Positions 1-6,270 of a stretch of DNA of 49,585 nucleotides are shown here, in pieces. The stretch comes from a virus. The stretch lies in the IMG/VR virus record IMGVR_UViG_3300005253_000075, positions 1-49,585 of that record; one strand, given 5' to 3'. The number at the start of each line of letters is the position of its first letter. Position 1 is the first letter of the stretch. Both the position numbers and the translations under genes were made by a program. Below the pieces are notes generated by a model. The model ran no database searches. It was not told where the DNA came from and saw only the letters and a list, made by a program, of their open reading frames with translations.

Positions 1-26
1 GATGGTGACAATCCAAAATAGCGAAC
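1..26. repeat. Terminal direct repeat, left copy
   Basis: The first 26 bases are identical to the last 26 of the window. This is the pattern left when a circular or circularly permuted molecule is assembled as a linear contig. A true short terminal repeat is less likely because an open reading frame passes through the repeat in the same frame on both sides. Confidence 0.9.
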
Positions 27-199
27 ATAATAAAATGAAAAACAAAGAAGTCGCCCGCCTCACCGCCGAGAACGCTGCGCTGGTGCATTTCGCAAGAAAC
101 TATCTCTCGGTTTCGGCAGGCTGTTTATGCCACGATGGTTCTTCGCAAATGTGCCTCCACTGTGAAGCCCGCAGCACCCTGGAGGGAAGCGATGAATGA
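2..199 (+). CDS. Small zinc-binding coiled-coil protein, C-terminal part (gene split by window ends)
   Basis: This is the downstream part of a gene that begins at 49492. If the ends are joined, the frame is continuous and the protein is 88 aa. The N-terminal 23 residues at the right end carry a CPYC pair and a third Cys, and this part adds a CLC...CLHC cluster, so metal binding is plausible. Residues near KEVARLTAENAAL look like a short heptad coiled coil, as in the neighbouring genes at 49127 and 1872. The ATG at position 2 is internal in this reading and has no clear ribosome binding site. Function unknown. Confidence 0.7.
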   Translation: MVTIQNSEHNKMKNKEVARLTAENAALVHFARNYLSVSAGCLCHDGSSQMCLHCEARSTLEGSDE

Positions 200-395
200 G
201 ACGTATTTCGACCAAGACAATTCAAAGTGTATGTACGAAGTTTTCAGGCTAATGTCTTGGGCGAACGTTCAAGGTCCCCGACCACCCAATGTTTATGTGG
301 GCAGCCAATGCTCTCGCAAGCAAGGCCACGGCGAGGACGGTCTTTACTGCAAGCAACACGCCAAGATGATGGAGCAAGAATATGACCCAAACTAG
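192..395 (+). CDS. Small Cys/His-rich phage protein
   Basis: 67 aa. The start at 192 is chosen because GGAGGGAAGCG lies just upstream and it overlaps the previous stop; a longer in-frame start at 135 would run deep into the upstream gene. The C-terminal half has a C-x8-H-x5-YCxxH pattern (CSRKQGHGEDGLYCKQHAK), a short metal-binding-like motif that I recall from small phage early proteins. It overlaps the next gene by 14 nt. No function can be assigned. Confidence 0.7.
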   Translation: MNETYFDQDNSKCMYEVFRLMSWANVQGPRPPNVYVGSQCSRKQGHGEDGLYCKQHAKMMEQEYDPN

Positions 396-699
396 GCGCA
401 TCCCCCGCGCCGTGCTGAGAGAGGCGGTGAAGAAGACGGGGAATTTCTATGCTGGTTCGGTGATTTCCCGAATCAATGGGCTCGGGGCGGATACCGATAA
501 TTTGTCCGGCCTAACACATGGCCTAAAGCAGAGTGTCCGGGTCAAGGCAAGGCGAATATTGGGGAGAGGTTTTCACTATTCTCCAGACAAGCCATGCGAC
601 AAACTAACTCTTAAAGACTTCGTAGAGTGCTGGTCTGGCGACGTGAACAATCCCACCGTGACTAGGCATAAGGTGGGCAACTGCCGGGTGGAAGTGTGA
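382..699 (+). CDS. Hypothetical protein, early operon
   Basis: 105 aa, basic, with no membrane segment. The start lies inside the end of the preceding gene, which suggests translational coupling. Residues 8-70 are rich in Lys/Arg and predicted helical, so nucleic-acid contact is possible, but I recognise no family. Confidence 0.6.
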   Translation: MTQTRRIPRAVLREAVKKTGNFYAGSVISRINGLGADTDNLSGLTHGLKQSVRVKARRILGRGFHYSPDKPCDKLTLKDFVECWSGDVNNPTVTRHKVGNCRVEV

Positions 700-712
700 G
701 AGGAGTGTAGCA

Positions 713-919
713 ATGGGAATGGCCTGGAACGACTTGCCCCCAAGTAGCCCACGGAGAGTTGCCCTGCATTATTACTACGGACAAAGGGGGTTGTTCCAGC
801 CCAATTACTGTTTTCCAATCAGAATATGGAACTTGGATATGTGGAAGCGGGCAACAGGACATATACCATGCCATTTTTTAACCATTAGGTCCGGTGAGCT
901 TTCTTGCGCTGGAATATAA
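713..919 (+). CDS. Hypothetical protein
   Basis: 68 aa, Trp/Tyr-rich. A GAGGAG ribosome binding site lies 8-9 nt before the ATG and the spacing from the previous stop is tight. The composition, for example RRVALHYYYGQRG and LDMWKRATGH, is plausible for a protein. No family recognised. Confidence 0.5.
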   Translation: MGMAWNDLPPSSPRRVALHYYYGQRGLFQPNYCFPIRIWNLDMWKRATGHIPCHFLTIRSGELSCAGI

Positions 920-955
920 CCCGGCCCCGGCGCTGGTCGGGGCTGAGGGGAGAAG

Positions 956-1093
956 ATGAGTCGGATATTTTCTTTTTGTGTGGGTGGATTTGCTCATGTT
1001 TTAGGTATGGCAGCCATATTCTATGGCTGGGAAAACTCCCTAGAGTGGTTCACGATTGGCGTGCTGTGGTACATCTTGGGTGCCATAGAATGA
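956..1093 (+). CDS. Tiny single-pass membrane protein
   Basis: 45 aa. GGGGAGAAG sits just upstream of the ATG, and the stop overlaps the ATG of the replication gene (ATGA at 1090). The sequence is largely hydrophobic (MSRIFSFCVGGFAHVLGMAA, then a Trp/Leu/Ile-rich second half), giving one or two membrane-spanning segments. The coupling to the initiator gene supports a real gene. Role unknown. Confidence 0.65.
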   Translation: MSRIFSFCVGGFAHVLGMAAIFYGWENSLEWFTIGVLWYILGAIE

Positions 1094-1872
1094 GTAGCCG
1101 GAACCTAAAAGGCAGGGTGCTCTGGCACTCCTTAGCCACGAGTCGTAAGTGGACGGCCCTGCCTGGTACGGCTTGCACGCCGAGAGAGATATTCACGCTC
1201 ATCGTGGCGGCTGTGGACAATCTAGGCAGGATGCAAGCGTGTCCCGTTTGGTGGAAAAGTGAGGTTTACCGTACCCGCCCAGATGTTACCCCCGATAAGA
1301 TAGCTATTGCTCTTGAGCATAACCACAATGTAGGACTTATTTACATATACGAAAACGAAGGAAGGCCGATTTTGCAGACAGATGAGCCTCAATTATCGGG
1401 AAACATGCTGGCCTTGAGCAAATTTGAGGACTGTACCGATGATTGGGAAAAACATCTAACGGAAGAACCTATCAACTTCGTTAAATATCAACATGATGAG
1501 GGCCTATATGGAATAAACTACTGTGAGTACTTACCGAGCGTGTACTCAGTATATGAAAAGAATGTACCTAAAGGTTTAAAGGTAGGAGGTAGGAGGTTTA
1601 AAGGTAGAGGATTTAAGGAATGCTCAAAGGCAGGATTTGATAAATTCTGGTCAGCCTATCCGAGAAAGGTATCGAAGGTCGCCGCAAGAAGGGCTTGGTC
1701 AAGTGTAGAGGCATCCCTAGAGACTGTCCTCGAAGCATTGGAGGTTCAAAAGCCCCAATGGAAAGACCCGCAGTTCATACCCCACCCTGCTACCTGGCTT
1801 AATGGCCAGCGGTGGGAGGATGAGCAAGCGCCGGAGGCCACGTTACCCGAGAGCATGCGGAGGGGGAAGTGA
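1090..1872 (+). CDS. Replication initiator / replisome organizer (lambda O- or DnaT-like)
   Basis: 260 aa from the ATG at 1090, which overlaps the upstream stop; the frame is open further upstream but a longer start would cover the 45-aa gene. Residues 1-150 look like a winged-helix-type N-terminal domain of phage initiators. Residues 158-178 are a very basic Gly/Lys/Arg linker. Residues 184-245 match the conserved tail of phage replisome organizers (FDKFWSAYPRKVSKVAARRA ... PHPATWLNGQRWEDE). The family binds the phage origin and recruits host replication proteins. The DNA coding for the basic linker contains short direct repeats, as the origin does inside lambda O. The helicase-loader-like gene follows two genes later. 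Confidence 0.8.
   Translation: MSSRNLKGRVLWHSLATSRKWTALPGTACTPREIFTLIVAAVDNLGRMQACPVWWKSEVYRTRPDVTPDKIAIALEHNHNVGLIYIYENEGRPILQTDEPQLSGNMLALSKFEDCTDDWEKHLTEEPINFVKYQHDEGLYGINYCEYLPSVYSVYEKNVPKGLKVGGRRFKGRGFKECSKAGFDKFWSAYPRKVSKVAARRAWSSVEASLETVLEALEVQKPQWKDPQFIPHPATWLNGQRWEDEQAPEATLPESMRRGK
1572..1619 (+). repeat. Purine-rich direct repeats inside the initiator gene, candidate origin
   Basis: AGGTTTAAAGGTAG occurs at 1572-1585 and 1594-1607 (22-bp period), with a degenerate copy AGGATTTAAGGA at 1608-1619. A 7-bp unit GTAGGAG is tandemly repeated at 1582-1595. The position, between the N-terminal DNA-binding region and the C-terminal domain of the initiator, is the place where lambda-type iterons lie. 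That it is an origin is inference. Confidence 0.4.
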
Positions 1873-2183
1873 TGAGCGAGCGCAAGTTGGCGGCCGAGAG
1901 AATCAAGCAAATAAAGACGGCGCTTTTTAATACTCCTGTGCCCCCAGGTTTTTATTGGCTAGAGCGCACCGCAAGGGAGGCCCTCGTAGACCTTGAGGTG
2001 CTAGAGGCCGAGGTCGAGCGGTTGCGGGGGGTAATTAAGAAGGCGCACAGGATGTTGGATGCTGGCAGCCCCACTATGGCGTGCGATGACGAGCTTTGCC
2101 CACACGACCCTGAAAATTGCGCTTATGCATATCTGAGGGACGAGATAGAAGCCCAAGCCGCCCTGGACAAACCAAATGGCTAA
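1872..2183 (+). CDS. Small coiled-coil protein with Cys/His motif
   Basis: 103 aa from the ATG at 1872 (TGATG overlap with the initiator stop; a GTG one codon earlier is also possible). Residues 30-60 form a heptad coiled coil (DLEVLEAEVERLRGVIKKAH), followed by CDDELCPHDPENC, a possible metal site. The N-terminal RKLAAERI and the LEAEVERLR segment resemble the protein at 49127 (ADLEAAEAEIERLR), so the two may be paralogues. Function unknown. Confidence 0.65.
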   Translation: MSERKLAAERIKQIKTALFNTPVPPGFYWLERTAREALVDLEVLEAEVERLRGVIKKAHRMLDAGSPTMACDDELCPHDPENCAYAYLRDEIEAQAALDKPNG

Positions 2184-2526
2184 AGCAAAGAAGCTCCTCG
2201 AAGATTTCAGCGCCACGCTCGACAGACCCTTTGCGCCCGTCCAAATCGCCGCCCACGCCGAAGCGCTTGCCGGAGCCGACCCCGGCCTGTTGCAGGAAGC
2301 CCTTCATCGTGCCTATGACATGAGCCACGAATATTACGGCGGGAGGCCATCTGTGGCGCAGATTAAAGGGCTCATGGGCGATATACGGGTTGAGGAGGAC
2401 GAAGCAATGAAGGCCGAGGAGCTTGCCGACCACCGAGGGGCCAGGCTGAACGATGTAGAACATACGGAGCTGCTTTCCAAGATGAAAGAGTTCAATCGTA
2501 AGTTTGCGGTGAGGGAGGAGCGATGA
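2176..2526 (+). CDS. Helicase-loader-like protein (replication)
   Basis: 116 aa, overlapping the previous gene by 8 nt. The pattern LLQEALHRAYDMS ... GRPSVAQIKGLM matches the helical repeat and P-S-x-A-x-I-K element I associate with phage and Firmicute-type helicase loader/inhibitor proteins (SPP1 G39P-like). The C-terminal half is charged and helical. It lies directly downstream of the initiator, the usual place for a loader (lambda O-P order). No Walker motif is present, so it would be a non-ATPase loader. The assignment rests on pattern and context only. Confidence 0.5.
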   Translation: MAKAKKLLEDFSATLDRPFAPVQIAAHAEALAGADPGLLQEALHRAYDMSHEYYGGRPSVAQIKGLMGDIRVEEDEAMKAEELADHRGARLNDVEHTELLSKMKEFNRKFAVREER

Positions 2527-2942
2527 GTGACCTACGTTGTAGCTGCGGTTTTGTCGAAAAGATTGAGGCGGCGCTGGAGAGGATTAGTGAAAAGAGAAAT
2601 ACCCTCGTCTTGGGCCTCGACCAAGGAAATTGGTGGCTTTCTGTCCCGGCAAAAGGCAAGGAAGATGAGCGCGTGATTACCTTTAGAGAGCCGTGCGAAA
2701 TAGCCAGCGCAATTATAAGGGCTGCCGACGTAGTTGACCCGCCCGAAAAAAAGGAGCGGGAGTGGCGGGTGGGGGATGTGGTAAAGAATGAGTCAAGAGG
2801 CACCCTAACTCTAGTAACGGGATTTCATAAAGTAATTGCTGATGGGGGCTTTACGATTAAGGGTCAACCGCTGACGACTGTTTATAGCAGAACGGGCTGG
2901 CGCAACCTCAGCGTAGAGGCCGAGCAAGCGGGGGAGAAATGA
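2523..2942 (+). CDS. Hypothetical protein
   Basis: 139 aa. The start overlaps the upstream stop (ATGA at 2523). The N-terminal CSCGF could be half of a metal site. The C-terminal half is beta-rich (REWRVGDVVKNESRGTLTLV ... GFTIKGQPLTTVY), resembling a small SH3/Tudor-like barrel. No family recognised. Confidence 0.6.
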   Translation: MSDLRCSCGFVEKIEAALERISEKRNTLVLGLDQGNWWLSVPAKGKEDERVITFREPCEIASAIIRAADVVDPPEKKEREWRVGDVVKNESRGTLTLVTGFHKVIADGGFTIKGQPLTTVYSRTGWRNLSVEAEQAGEK

Positions 2943-3181
2943 ACCGCAGCGGCATGGACTACTTCATCCCAGCGCCGTGGAAGACGCAAGACATGATAGA
3001 GCAGGACCGCCCGCTCATTGCGAAGGCCAAAGCTGGGGGTAAGATTGCAGCCCGGATTCTCATGGTAAAATACGGGGTGCGGGTCTGGACGGAGGAGGAG
3101 TTGGGGGAATATGGGGTGTCGGCTCAATCGCTCACTTGTGTCCAGGGCGTCGAGAATGTGCCTGGAAGCCACGAAGTATGA
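2939..3181 (+). CDS. Hypothetical protein
   Basis: 80 aa, starting with an ATGA overlap at 2939. The central GGKIAARILMVKYGVRVWTEEEL is helical. The stop overlaps the start of a 31-aa reading frame. No recognisable domain. Confidence 0.55.
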   Translation: MNRSGMDYFIPAPWKTQDMIEQDRPLIAKAKAGGKIAARILMVKYGVRVWTEEELGEYGVSAQSLTCVQGVENVPGSHEV

Positions 3182-3273
3182 TTGAGTGTCCCCCAACCAA
3201 GGGTGGGGGGAAGATAATGCAAAGCAGGGGCAATGTGGCGTTCTATCGTTCATTGCGTGAACATGGGGGATGA
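3178..3273 (+). CDS. Micro-ORF coupled between two early genes
   Basis: 31 aa (MIECPPTKGGGKIMQSRGNV at its start). The ATG overlaps the stop of the upstream gene (ATGA at 3178) and its own stop lies 1 nt before the ATG at 3275, so it fills the gap exactly in a translationally coupled chain. It is short and of unknown function; it may simply carry ribosomes to the next start. Confidence 0.4.
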   Translation: MIECPPTKGGGKIMQSRGNVAFYRSLREHGG

Positions 3274-3274
3274 A

Positions 3275-3565
3275 ATGAGTGGGCTGACGGTTGAGCAAGT
3301 TGAATGGCTCGATAATTATTTGCGGTCTTTGGGCAAGCCTGACTCGTTTGGCCCGCACAGTTACAGGCACGACGCAAGACCTATTGACCTGACTTATGCC
3401 CTCATCGCCGACTGGCACTGCCAGATGAAGTTACTGACTAAAATAGCTTACCTTGATTGTTCTGATGATTGCCCCGATAGAGTCGTACCATATTGTATGT
3501 GTGTTCATCAGGCTAAAGCGGGCGCCTTGGCTGCCATTAGAAAAGATAAAGGCCCCCAGCGTTAG
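3275..3565 (+). CDS. Hypothetical protein, last gene of the rightward early operon
   Basis: 96 aa from the ATG at 3275, preceded by GGGGGATGAA; starts at 3233 and 3263 are open in frame but overlap the upstream micro-ORF. It contains CSDDC...CMC, a possible metal site, and a helical N-terminal region (LTVEQVEWLDNYLRSLGKP). It ends at a convergent terminator region. No family recognised. Confidence 0.55.
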   Translation: MSGLTVEQVEWLDNYLRSLGKPDSFGPHSYRHDARPIDLTYALIADWHCQMKLLTKIAYLDCSDDCPDRVVPYCMCVHQAKAGALAAIRKDKGPQR

Positions 3566-3576
3566 CCGAGGGCCTT
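3549..3576 (-). terminator. Intrinsic terminator of the leftward operon
   Basis: AAGGCCC (3549-3555) pairs with GGGCCTT (3570-3576). On the minus strand the stem is followed by TTTATCTTTTC, while the plus strand has no T tract after it. It therefore best serves the leftward genes ending near 3602. It overlaps the end of the convergent rightward gene. Confidence 0.65.
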
Positions 3577-3648
3577 GGGGTGGGTCACTCGGAATAATCA
3601 ACTAATACCTTAGAATCCAATCAATCTTTGTCGTCTCTTGGGCTCCTT

Positions 3649-3768
3649 TCATACCATGCCGATGGGGATGTAAGCGACTCCGATTTGGAGGATGTACCGA
3701 TTGAGCCGCTTCCCCATATTCAATGTAAATGGGTGTACGATTCTCCTTGTCAAAAAGCTGTAATACAT
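3649..3768 (-). CDS. Tiny protein, possible paralogue of the protein at 5817-5996
   Basis: 39 aa, ATG preceded by GGGGGG. Its end (VAYIPIGMV) nearly repeats the end of the 59-aa protein at 5817-5996 (IAYIPVGMV), at both DNA and protein level. A different minus frame over the same DNA (3602-3826) reads a protein-like stretch (YVLQLFDKENRTPIYIEYGE), so a frameshift may separate an original N-terminus from this C-terminus. A 16-codon frame (3652-3602) overlaps its stop. Could be a degraded copy. Confidence 0.4.
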   Translation of the reverse strand: MYYSFLTRRIVHPFTLNMGKRLNRYILQIGVAYIPIGMV

Positions 3769-3776
3769 AGCCCCCC

Positions 3777-3911
3777 CTACACGCCAGCAACGGTGAGCGG
3801 CCCAACATGCCACCACCAGGCTGCATAGAACATCGGATAGACGCGACGATACGGCCACGGCCTCAGGTGAATTATCGGTTGAAATACGCTTGCCTTTCTG
3901 CTACTGTCCAT
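3777..3911 (-). CDS. Tiny aromatic-rich protein
   Basis: 44 aa, with a good ribosome binding site (GAGGAGAATCACC-ATG). Rich in Trp, Tyr and Pro (PWPYRRVYPMFYAAWWWHV), which suggests membrane association or a small structural peptide. It follows an intercistronic hairpin. No family recognised. Confidence 0.5.
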   Translation of the reverse strand: MDSSRKASVFQPIIHLRPWPYRRVYPMFYAAWWWHVGPLTVAGV

Positions 3912-3944
3912 GGTGATTCTCCTCTTGTGAGGGGTTTCAGCCTC

Positions 3945-3980
3945 AGCCGACTGGGTTAGCTTGCGGGCGCTCAGTCGGCT
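3945..3980. other. Intercistronic hairpin in the leftward operon
   Basis: AGCCGACTG (3945-3953) pairs perfectly with CAGTCGGCT (3972-3980), an 18-nt loop. It lies at the end of one leftward gene and before the next and has no T tract on the minus strand, so a processing or attenuation role is more likely than termination. Confidence 0.45.
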
Positions 3981-4147
3981 TCTTTGTGGTCGAGCAATTG
4001 GATGTATTCAAGGTGAAACTCTTTAACTGGCTCAGCATCTTTCCTGGCCTGCTCAATGGCCGCGCTCGAACTAGAAGCATCTCCGCGCCACTCCTTTTCC
4101 TCACCATCTAGCAAGTAGTAAACCATGAATTTTCTTTGCTTGCTCAT
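3971..4147 (-). CDS. Small acidic protein
   Basis: 58 aa (MSKQRKFMVYYLLDGEEKEW at its start). AGAAGGG lies before the ATG, and the ATG overlaps the stop of the HTH gene upstream (ATGA). Predicted beta strand, then a helix (SAAIEQARKDAEPVKEF). No family recognised; coupling and composition support a real gene. Confidence 0.65.
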   Translation of the reverse strand: MSKQRKFMVYYLLDGEEKEWRGDASSSSAAIEQARKDAEPVKEFHLEYIQLLDHKEAD

Positions 4148-4341
4148 CCCTTCTCACCCCCTCTCTCTTTCTTGAACCGCTCAACGGCTTCGCGGCTAAG
4201 GTACTGAATCTTGCCCGCGCCCAAGACTGCCTGGACCTTGAGGCGGCCCTTGAGAACGTGCATCTCCACCGAGTTCCGGTGCATACCGAGGATTACCCCG
4301 GCCTCTTGGAAGGTGCATAGGTCTTTCGGGTCTGGGCTCAT
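4144..4341 (-). CDS. Small helix-turn-helix DNA-binding protein (excisionase/MerR-like fold)
   Basis: 65 aa from the ATG at 4341 (AAAGGACAAGTTG upstream; TGATG overlap with the previous gene); the longer in-frame start at 4419 would cover that gene. Residues 8-55 follow the HTH_17 / excisionase pattern: DLCTFQEAGVILGMHRNSVE, then a wing (GAGKIQYLSREAVERF). In phages such proteins act as excisionases, Cro-like regulators or small DNA-bending factors. With no integrase visible, a regulatory role in the leftward operon is the simpler guess. Confidence 0.7.
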   Translation of the reverse strand: MSPDPKDLCTFQEAGVILGMHRNSVEMHVLKGRLKVQAVLGAGKIQYLSREAVERFKKERGGEKG

Positions 4342-4499
4342 CAACTTGTCCTTTCTAGCAATTTGTCCATGCATCGCTTGTGAAAATAAACGTGTTTGCA
4401 ATGTCTTCCCTCTTTGCAATCATCGTACAGTTGAACCTTCACCTTGAGAAGTTCGCTCACGACTATTGGTTGTTCGCAACGGTAGCAAATTTGTGTCAT
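4341..4499 (-). CDS. Small zinc-ribbon-like protein
   Basis: 52 aa. MTQICYRCEQPIVV gives a CxxC pair, and later C...HCKH...H...C residues can complete a metal site. The start overlaps the upstream stop (ATGA) and the end overlaps the HTH gene start. This type of tiny treble-clef protein recurs many times in the genome. Function unknown. Confidence 0.65.
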   Translation of the reverse strand: MTQICYRCEQPIVVSELLKVKVQLYDDCKEGRHCKHVYFHKRCMDKLLERTS

Positions 4500-4687
4500 A
4501 GCATATCCTCTGGGATTGCTTCCGTTTTATGCAAGCCCGAATCCAGTTCGTGGAGTGCGTCAGAGAGTGGAAACTCTCCCATAAATTTAGGTCTTGTTAG
4601 CGCTACTGGTTCATATCCCGCTATTGCTATCTCTAAATCACATTTTATCTTCTTGATTGTATCATCAGAAATTAGCCACCATTTCAC
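4496..4687 (-). CDS. Hypothetical protein, GTG start
   Basis: 63 aa. The GTG at 4687 is preferred over an ATG at 4756 because AAGGAGGAATAATC lies ideally before it. Sequence starts MKWWLISDDTIKKIKCDLEI. Mixed alpha/beta, no membrane segment, no family recognised. ATGA overlap with the next gene. Confidence 0.65.
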   Translation of the reverse strand: MKWWLISDDTIKKIKCDLEIAIAGYEPVALTRPKFMGEFPLSDALHELDSGLHKTEAIPEDML

Positions 4688-4706
4688 GATTATTCCTCCT
4701 TGTCGC

Positions 4707-4997
4707 TCACTCTTTGTTAGCGTACGAATCCGAAGTGGCCCCAACTTTAATCTCATTTAGTTGGCTCTCTAATTCTTGAAGGCAAGCCCAGAAATTACCA
4801 TAAGTTGGTTCCAAGCCTTGCTCAGTTGCATCGTGCGCGAGCCTTCGAGCCTCAGATAATATAACTTCCCAACTGGACACCTTGAGGCGTAGAGACACAA
4901 GGCGACGGGACTTGAGCCATGTGACAACGCCTCGTCGTGATTCCTCTTCTTCTTTACAGAATGAACAATCGTCGCTTAAACATTGGTGCTTATCCAT
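4707..4997 (-). CDS. Hypothetical Cys-rich N-terminus protein
   Basis: 96 aa from the ATG at 4997, which has GGGAGGAAGGAA upstream; the frame extends to 5210 but that would cover the next gene. CLSDDCSFC near the N-terminus is a possible metal site. The rest is helical with regularly placed Leu/Arg. No family recognised. Confidence 0.6.
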   Translation of the reverse strand: MDKHQCLSDDCSFCKEEEESRRGVVTWLKSRRLVSLRLKVSSWEVILSEARRLAHDATEQGLEPTYGNFWACLQELESQLNEIKVGATSDSYANKE

Positions 4998-5289
4998 TTC
5001 CTTCCTCCCAATACCTAGATTTACACGGGCCACACTCCATACAATTAGCTGGCCTCCAAGCTTTGCGCTTTGGTGCGGCACAGGGATAATGGGCAAGAGT
5101 GGTGGCAAAAAACAACAACTTCTCATTTTTGACCTTAAGATGGTCAATCTCATCAAGGCACCAAGCCAGTCGGAGGATGGTCGGTTTAGCAACATCCATG
5201 TAATCACCATGTAGGCTTCTAAGGTGTTCTTTGGCGTCTTCTAGATTGTCTTCGGAATGACGTATTAGTGGCAAGTCGGCATTAAACAT
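4990..5289 (-). CDS. Hypothetical protein with C-terminal Cys cluster
   Basis: 99 aa, GGAGGGATAAATA before the ATG. Residues 10-65 are helical; the C-terminus has C...CMECGPC, a likely metal-binding knuckle. It overlaps the next gene by 8 nt. Unknown function. Confidence 0.6.
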   Translation of the reverse strand: MFNADLPLIRHSEDNLEDAKEHLRSLHGDYMDVAKPTILRLAWCLDEIDHLKVKNEKLLFFATTLAHYPCAAPKRKAWRPANCMECGPCKSRYWEEGNG

Positions 5290-5292
5290 TAT

Positions 5293-5562
5293 TTATCCCT
5301 CCGCTATTTCCATTAATTCTTCAAGGGTGAGCCTATGAACTAAGTCATCTAATGAGTGAAGCAATCTTGACGCCACTTCGGCATGGTGTAAAGCGTCCTT
5401 TAGTTTGCCGATTGTACACCATGTTCTAAAGGATTTAAGGTCTTTAGTCGCCAATCTTAGCTCAATCAACGTCTCTGCGATGTGGCTTTGGGCCACTTCT
5501 GCATAATCTCCCATCTCAACTGTTGTCTCTGGGTGCCATTTTGGTGGCGTATAATCATTCAT
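5293..5562 (-). CDS. Hypothetical helical protein
   Basis: 89 aa, acidic and almost entirely helical (VAQSHIAETLIELRLATKDL and a Leu-rich C-terminal segment). It overlaps the upstream gene by 8 nt. No family recognised; size and composition would fit a small host-interaction protein, but that is speculation. Confidence 0.6.
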   Translation of the reverse strand: MNDYTPPKWHPETTVEMGDYAEVAQSHIAETLIELRLATKDLKSFRTWCTIGKLKDALHHAEVASRLLHSLDDLVHRLTLEELMEIAEG

Positions 5563-5746
5563 GGTCTTTCTCCTTTCGGTGTTGTTTGGTGAGTTCCTTA
5601 TGAAGGCGTTGAATTGCCATCAGCTGTTTGTCCTGTTTCAAGGCAGGTGCCTTGGGGTTAACTAGCATATGCTCAGGCGTGTTGTCCCACAAGAATCGTT
5701 GTAGTTCATTGTGGTCGTGAGCTTGTTTTATTCCTAGCTCACTCAT
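5555..5746 (-). CDS. Hypothetical protein
   Basis: 63 aa, GAGGAGAGACG before the ATG. Charged, His/Lys-rich, helical (LMAIQRLHKELTKQHRKEKD). No membrane segment and no recognised family. Second gene behind the leftward promoter. Confidence 0.6.
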   Translation of the reverse strand: MSELGIKQAHDHNELQRFLWDNTPEHMLVNPKAPALKQDKQLMAIQRLHKELTKQHRKEKDHE

Positions 5747-5816
5747 CGTCTCTCCTCCTCTGGTTGGGGCTTAATCAGCCCGCCATGCCCTCGCAGAGCA
5801 AGAGCATGGGGAGGGA

Positions 5817-5996
5817 TTAAACCATGCCCACGGGGATGTAGGCGATAATCCCATGCCATGCGCTTCGCAACCAATAAAGAGAACCATCATCTCCTGGTCC
5901 CCGAAGAATAGAACCATATAACATTAACTCTCTCCAAGCCTTCACGGTTCTACCCTCTGGTCCCCTTACGGTGTCCCATCGTGCTTTGTAGTACAT
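5817..5996 (-). CDS. First gene of the leftward operon, small protein
   Basis: 59 aa (MYYKARWDTVRGPEGRTVKA at its start), with GAGGAGGGCACA before the ATG. It lies about 40 bp downstream of a consensus sigma70 promoter. Tyr/Trp/Arg-rich; its end (IAYIPVGMV) is repeated at 3649-3768. Being first in a strongly promoted early operon fits a host-takeover peptide, but no function is recognised. Confidence 0.65.
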   Translation of the reverse strand: MYYKARWDTVRGPEGRTVKAWRELMLYGSILRGPGDDGSLYWLRSAWHGIIAYIPVGMV

Positions 5997-6013
5997 TGTG
6001 CCCTCCTCGTTAG

Positions 6014-6026
6014 GGTTGTCTCAACC
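6014..6026. promoter_or_regulatory. Inverted repeat in the leftward leader, possible operator
   Basis: GGTTG-TCT-CAACC, a 13-bp inverted repeat about 10-22 nt downstream of the leftward -10 element, i.e. near the transcript start. The placement suits a repressor site or a leader hairpin. No matching copy was seen at the other promoters. Confidence 0.35.
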
Positions 6027-6035
6027 TCTACCCTT

Positions 6036-6064
6036 AATATAGGCCTATCATGGAACCCTGTCAA
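6036..6064 (-). promoter_or_regulatory. Consensus sigma70 promoter for the leftward operon
   Basis: On the minus strand, TTGACA (6064-6059), 17 nt, TATATT (6041-6036). This is a perfect -35 with optimal spacing and a strong -10. It reads toward the gene at 5996. Confidence 0.85.
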
Positions 6065-6151
6065 GAGAATAATGCCCCCCTGGCAAAAAAACATCTGAGC
6101 ACAAACCTAAGACGACCAACAACCGGGGTTCAGAAACCAAATATCAACCAC

Positions 6152-6194
6152 TTGCAGAATTCCCTTGACACGGCATAATCAGACGTGCTACTTA
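6152..6194 (+). promoter_or_regulatory. Candidate rightward promoter(s) for the late region
   Basis: Two overlapping options: TTGACA at 6165-6170 with a weak TACTTA at 6189 (18 nt, preceded by TG), or TTGCAG at 6152-6157 with CATAAT at 6174-6179 (16 nt). Only one need be real. With the leftward promoter at 6064 this makes a divergent control region. The 6065-6270 interval otherwise holds no gene; a GGGGGGC/GCCCCCC hairpin lies at 6232-6252. Confidence 0.5.
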
Positions 6195-6270
6195 CATCTC
6201 CCAAGGCCAACAAGCAGGATAGAACGCAACAGGGGGGCCCCAAAAGCCCCCCCCCAAAAGGCGCCAGTAA

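Noticed and set aside
6232-6252. GGGGGGC/GCCCCCC hairpin as a terminator
   Set aside because: No T tract on either strand; homopolymer runs of this kind are also prone to sequencing error. Noted only as part of the control region.
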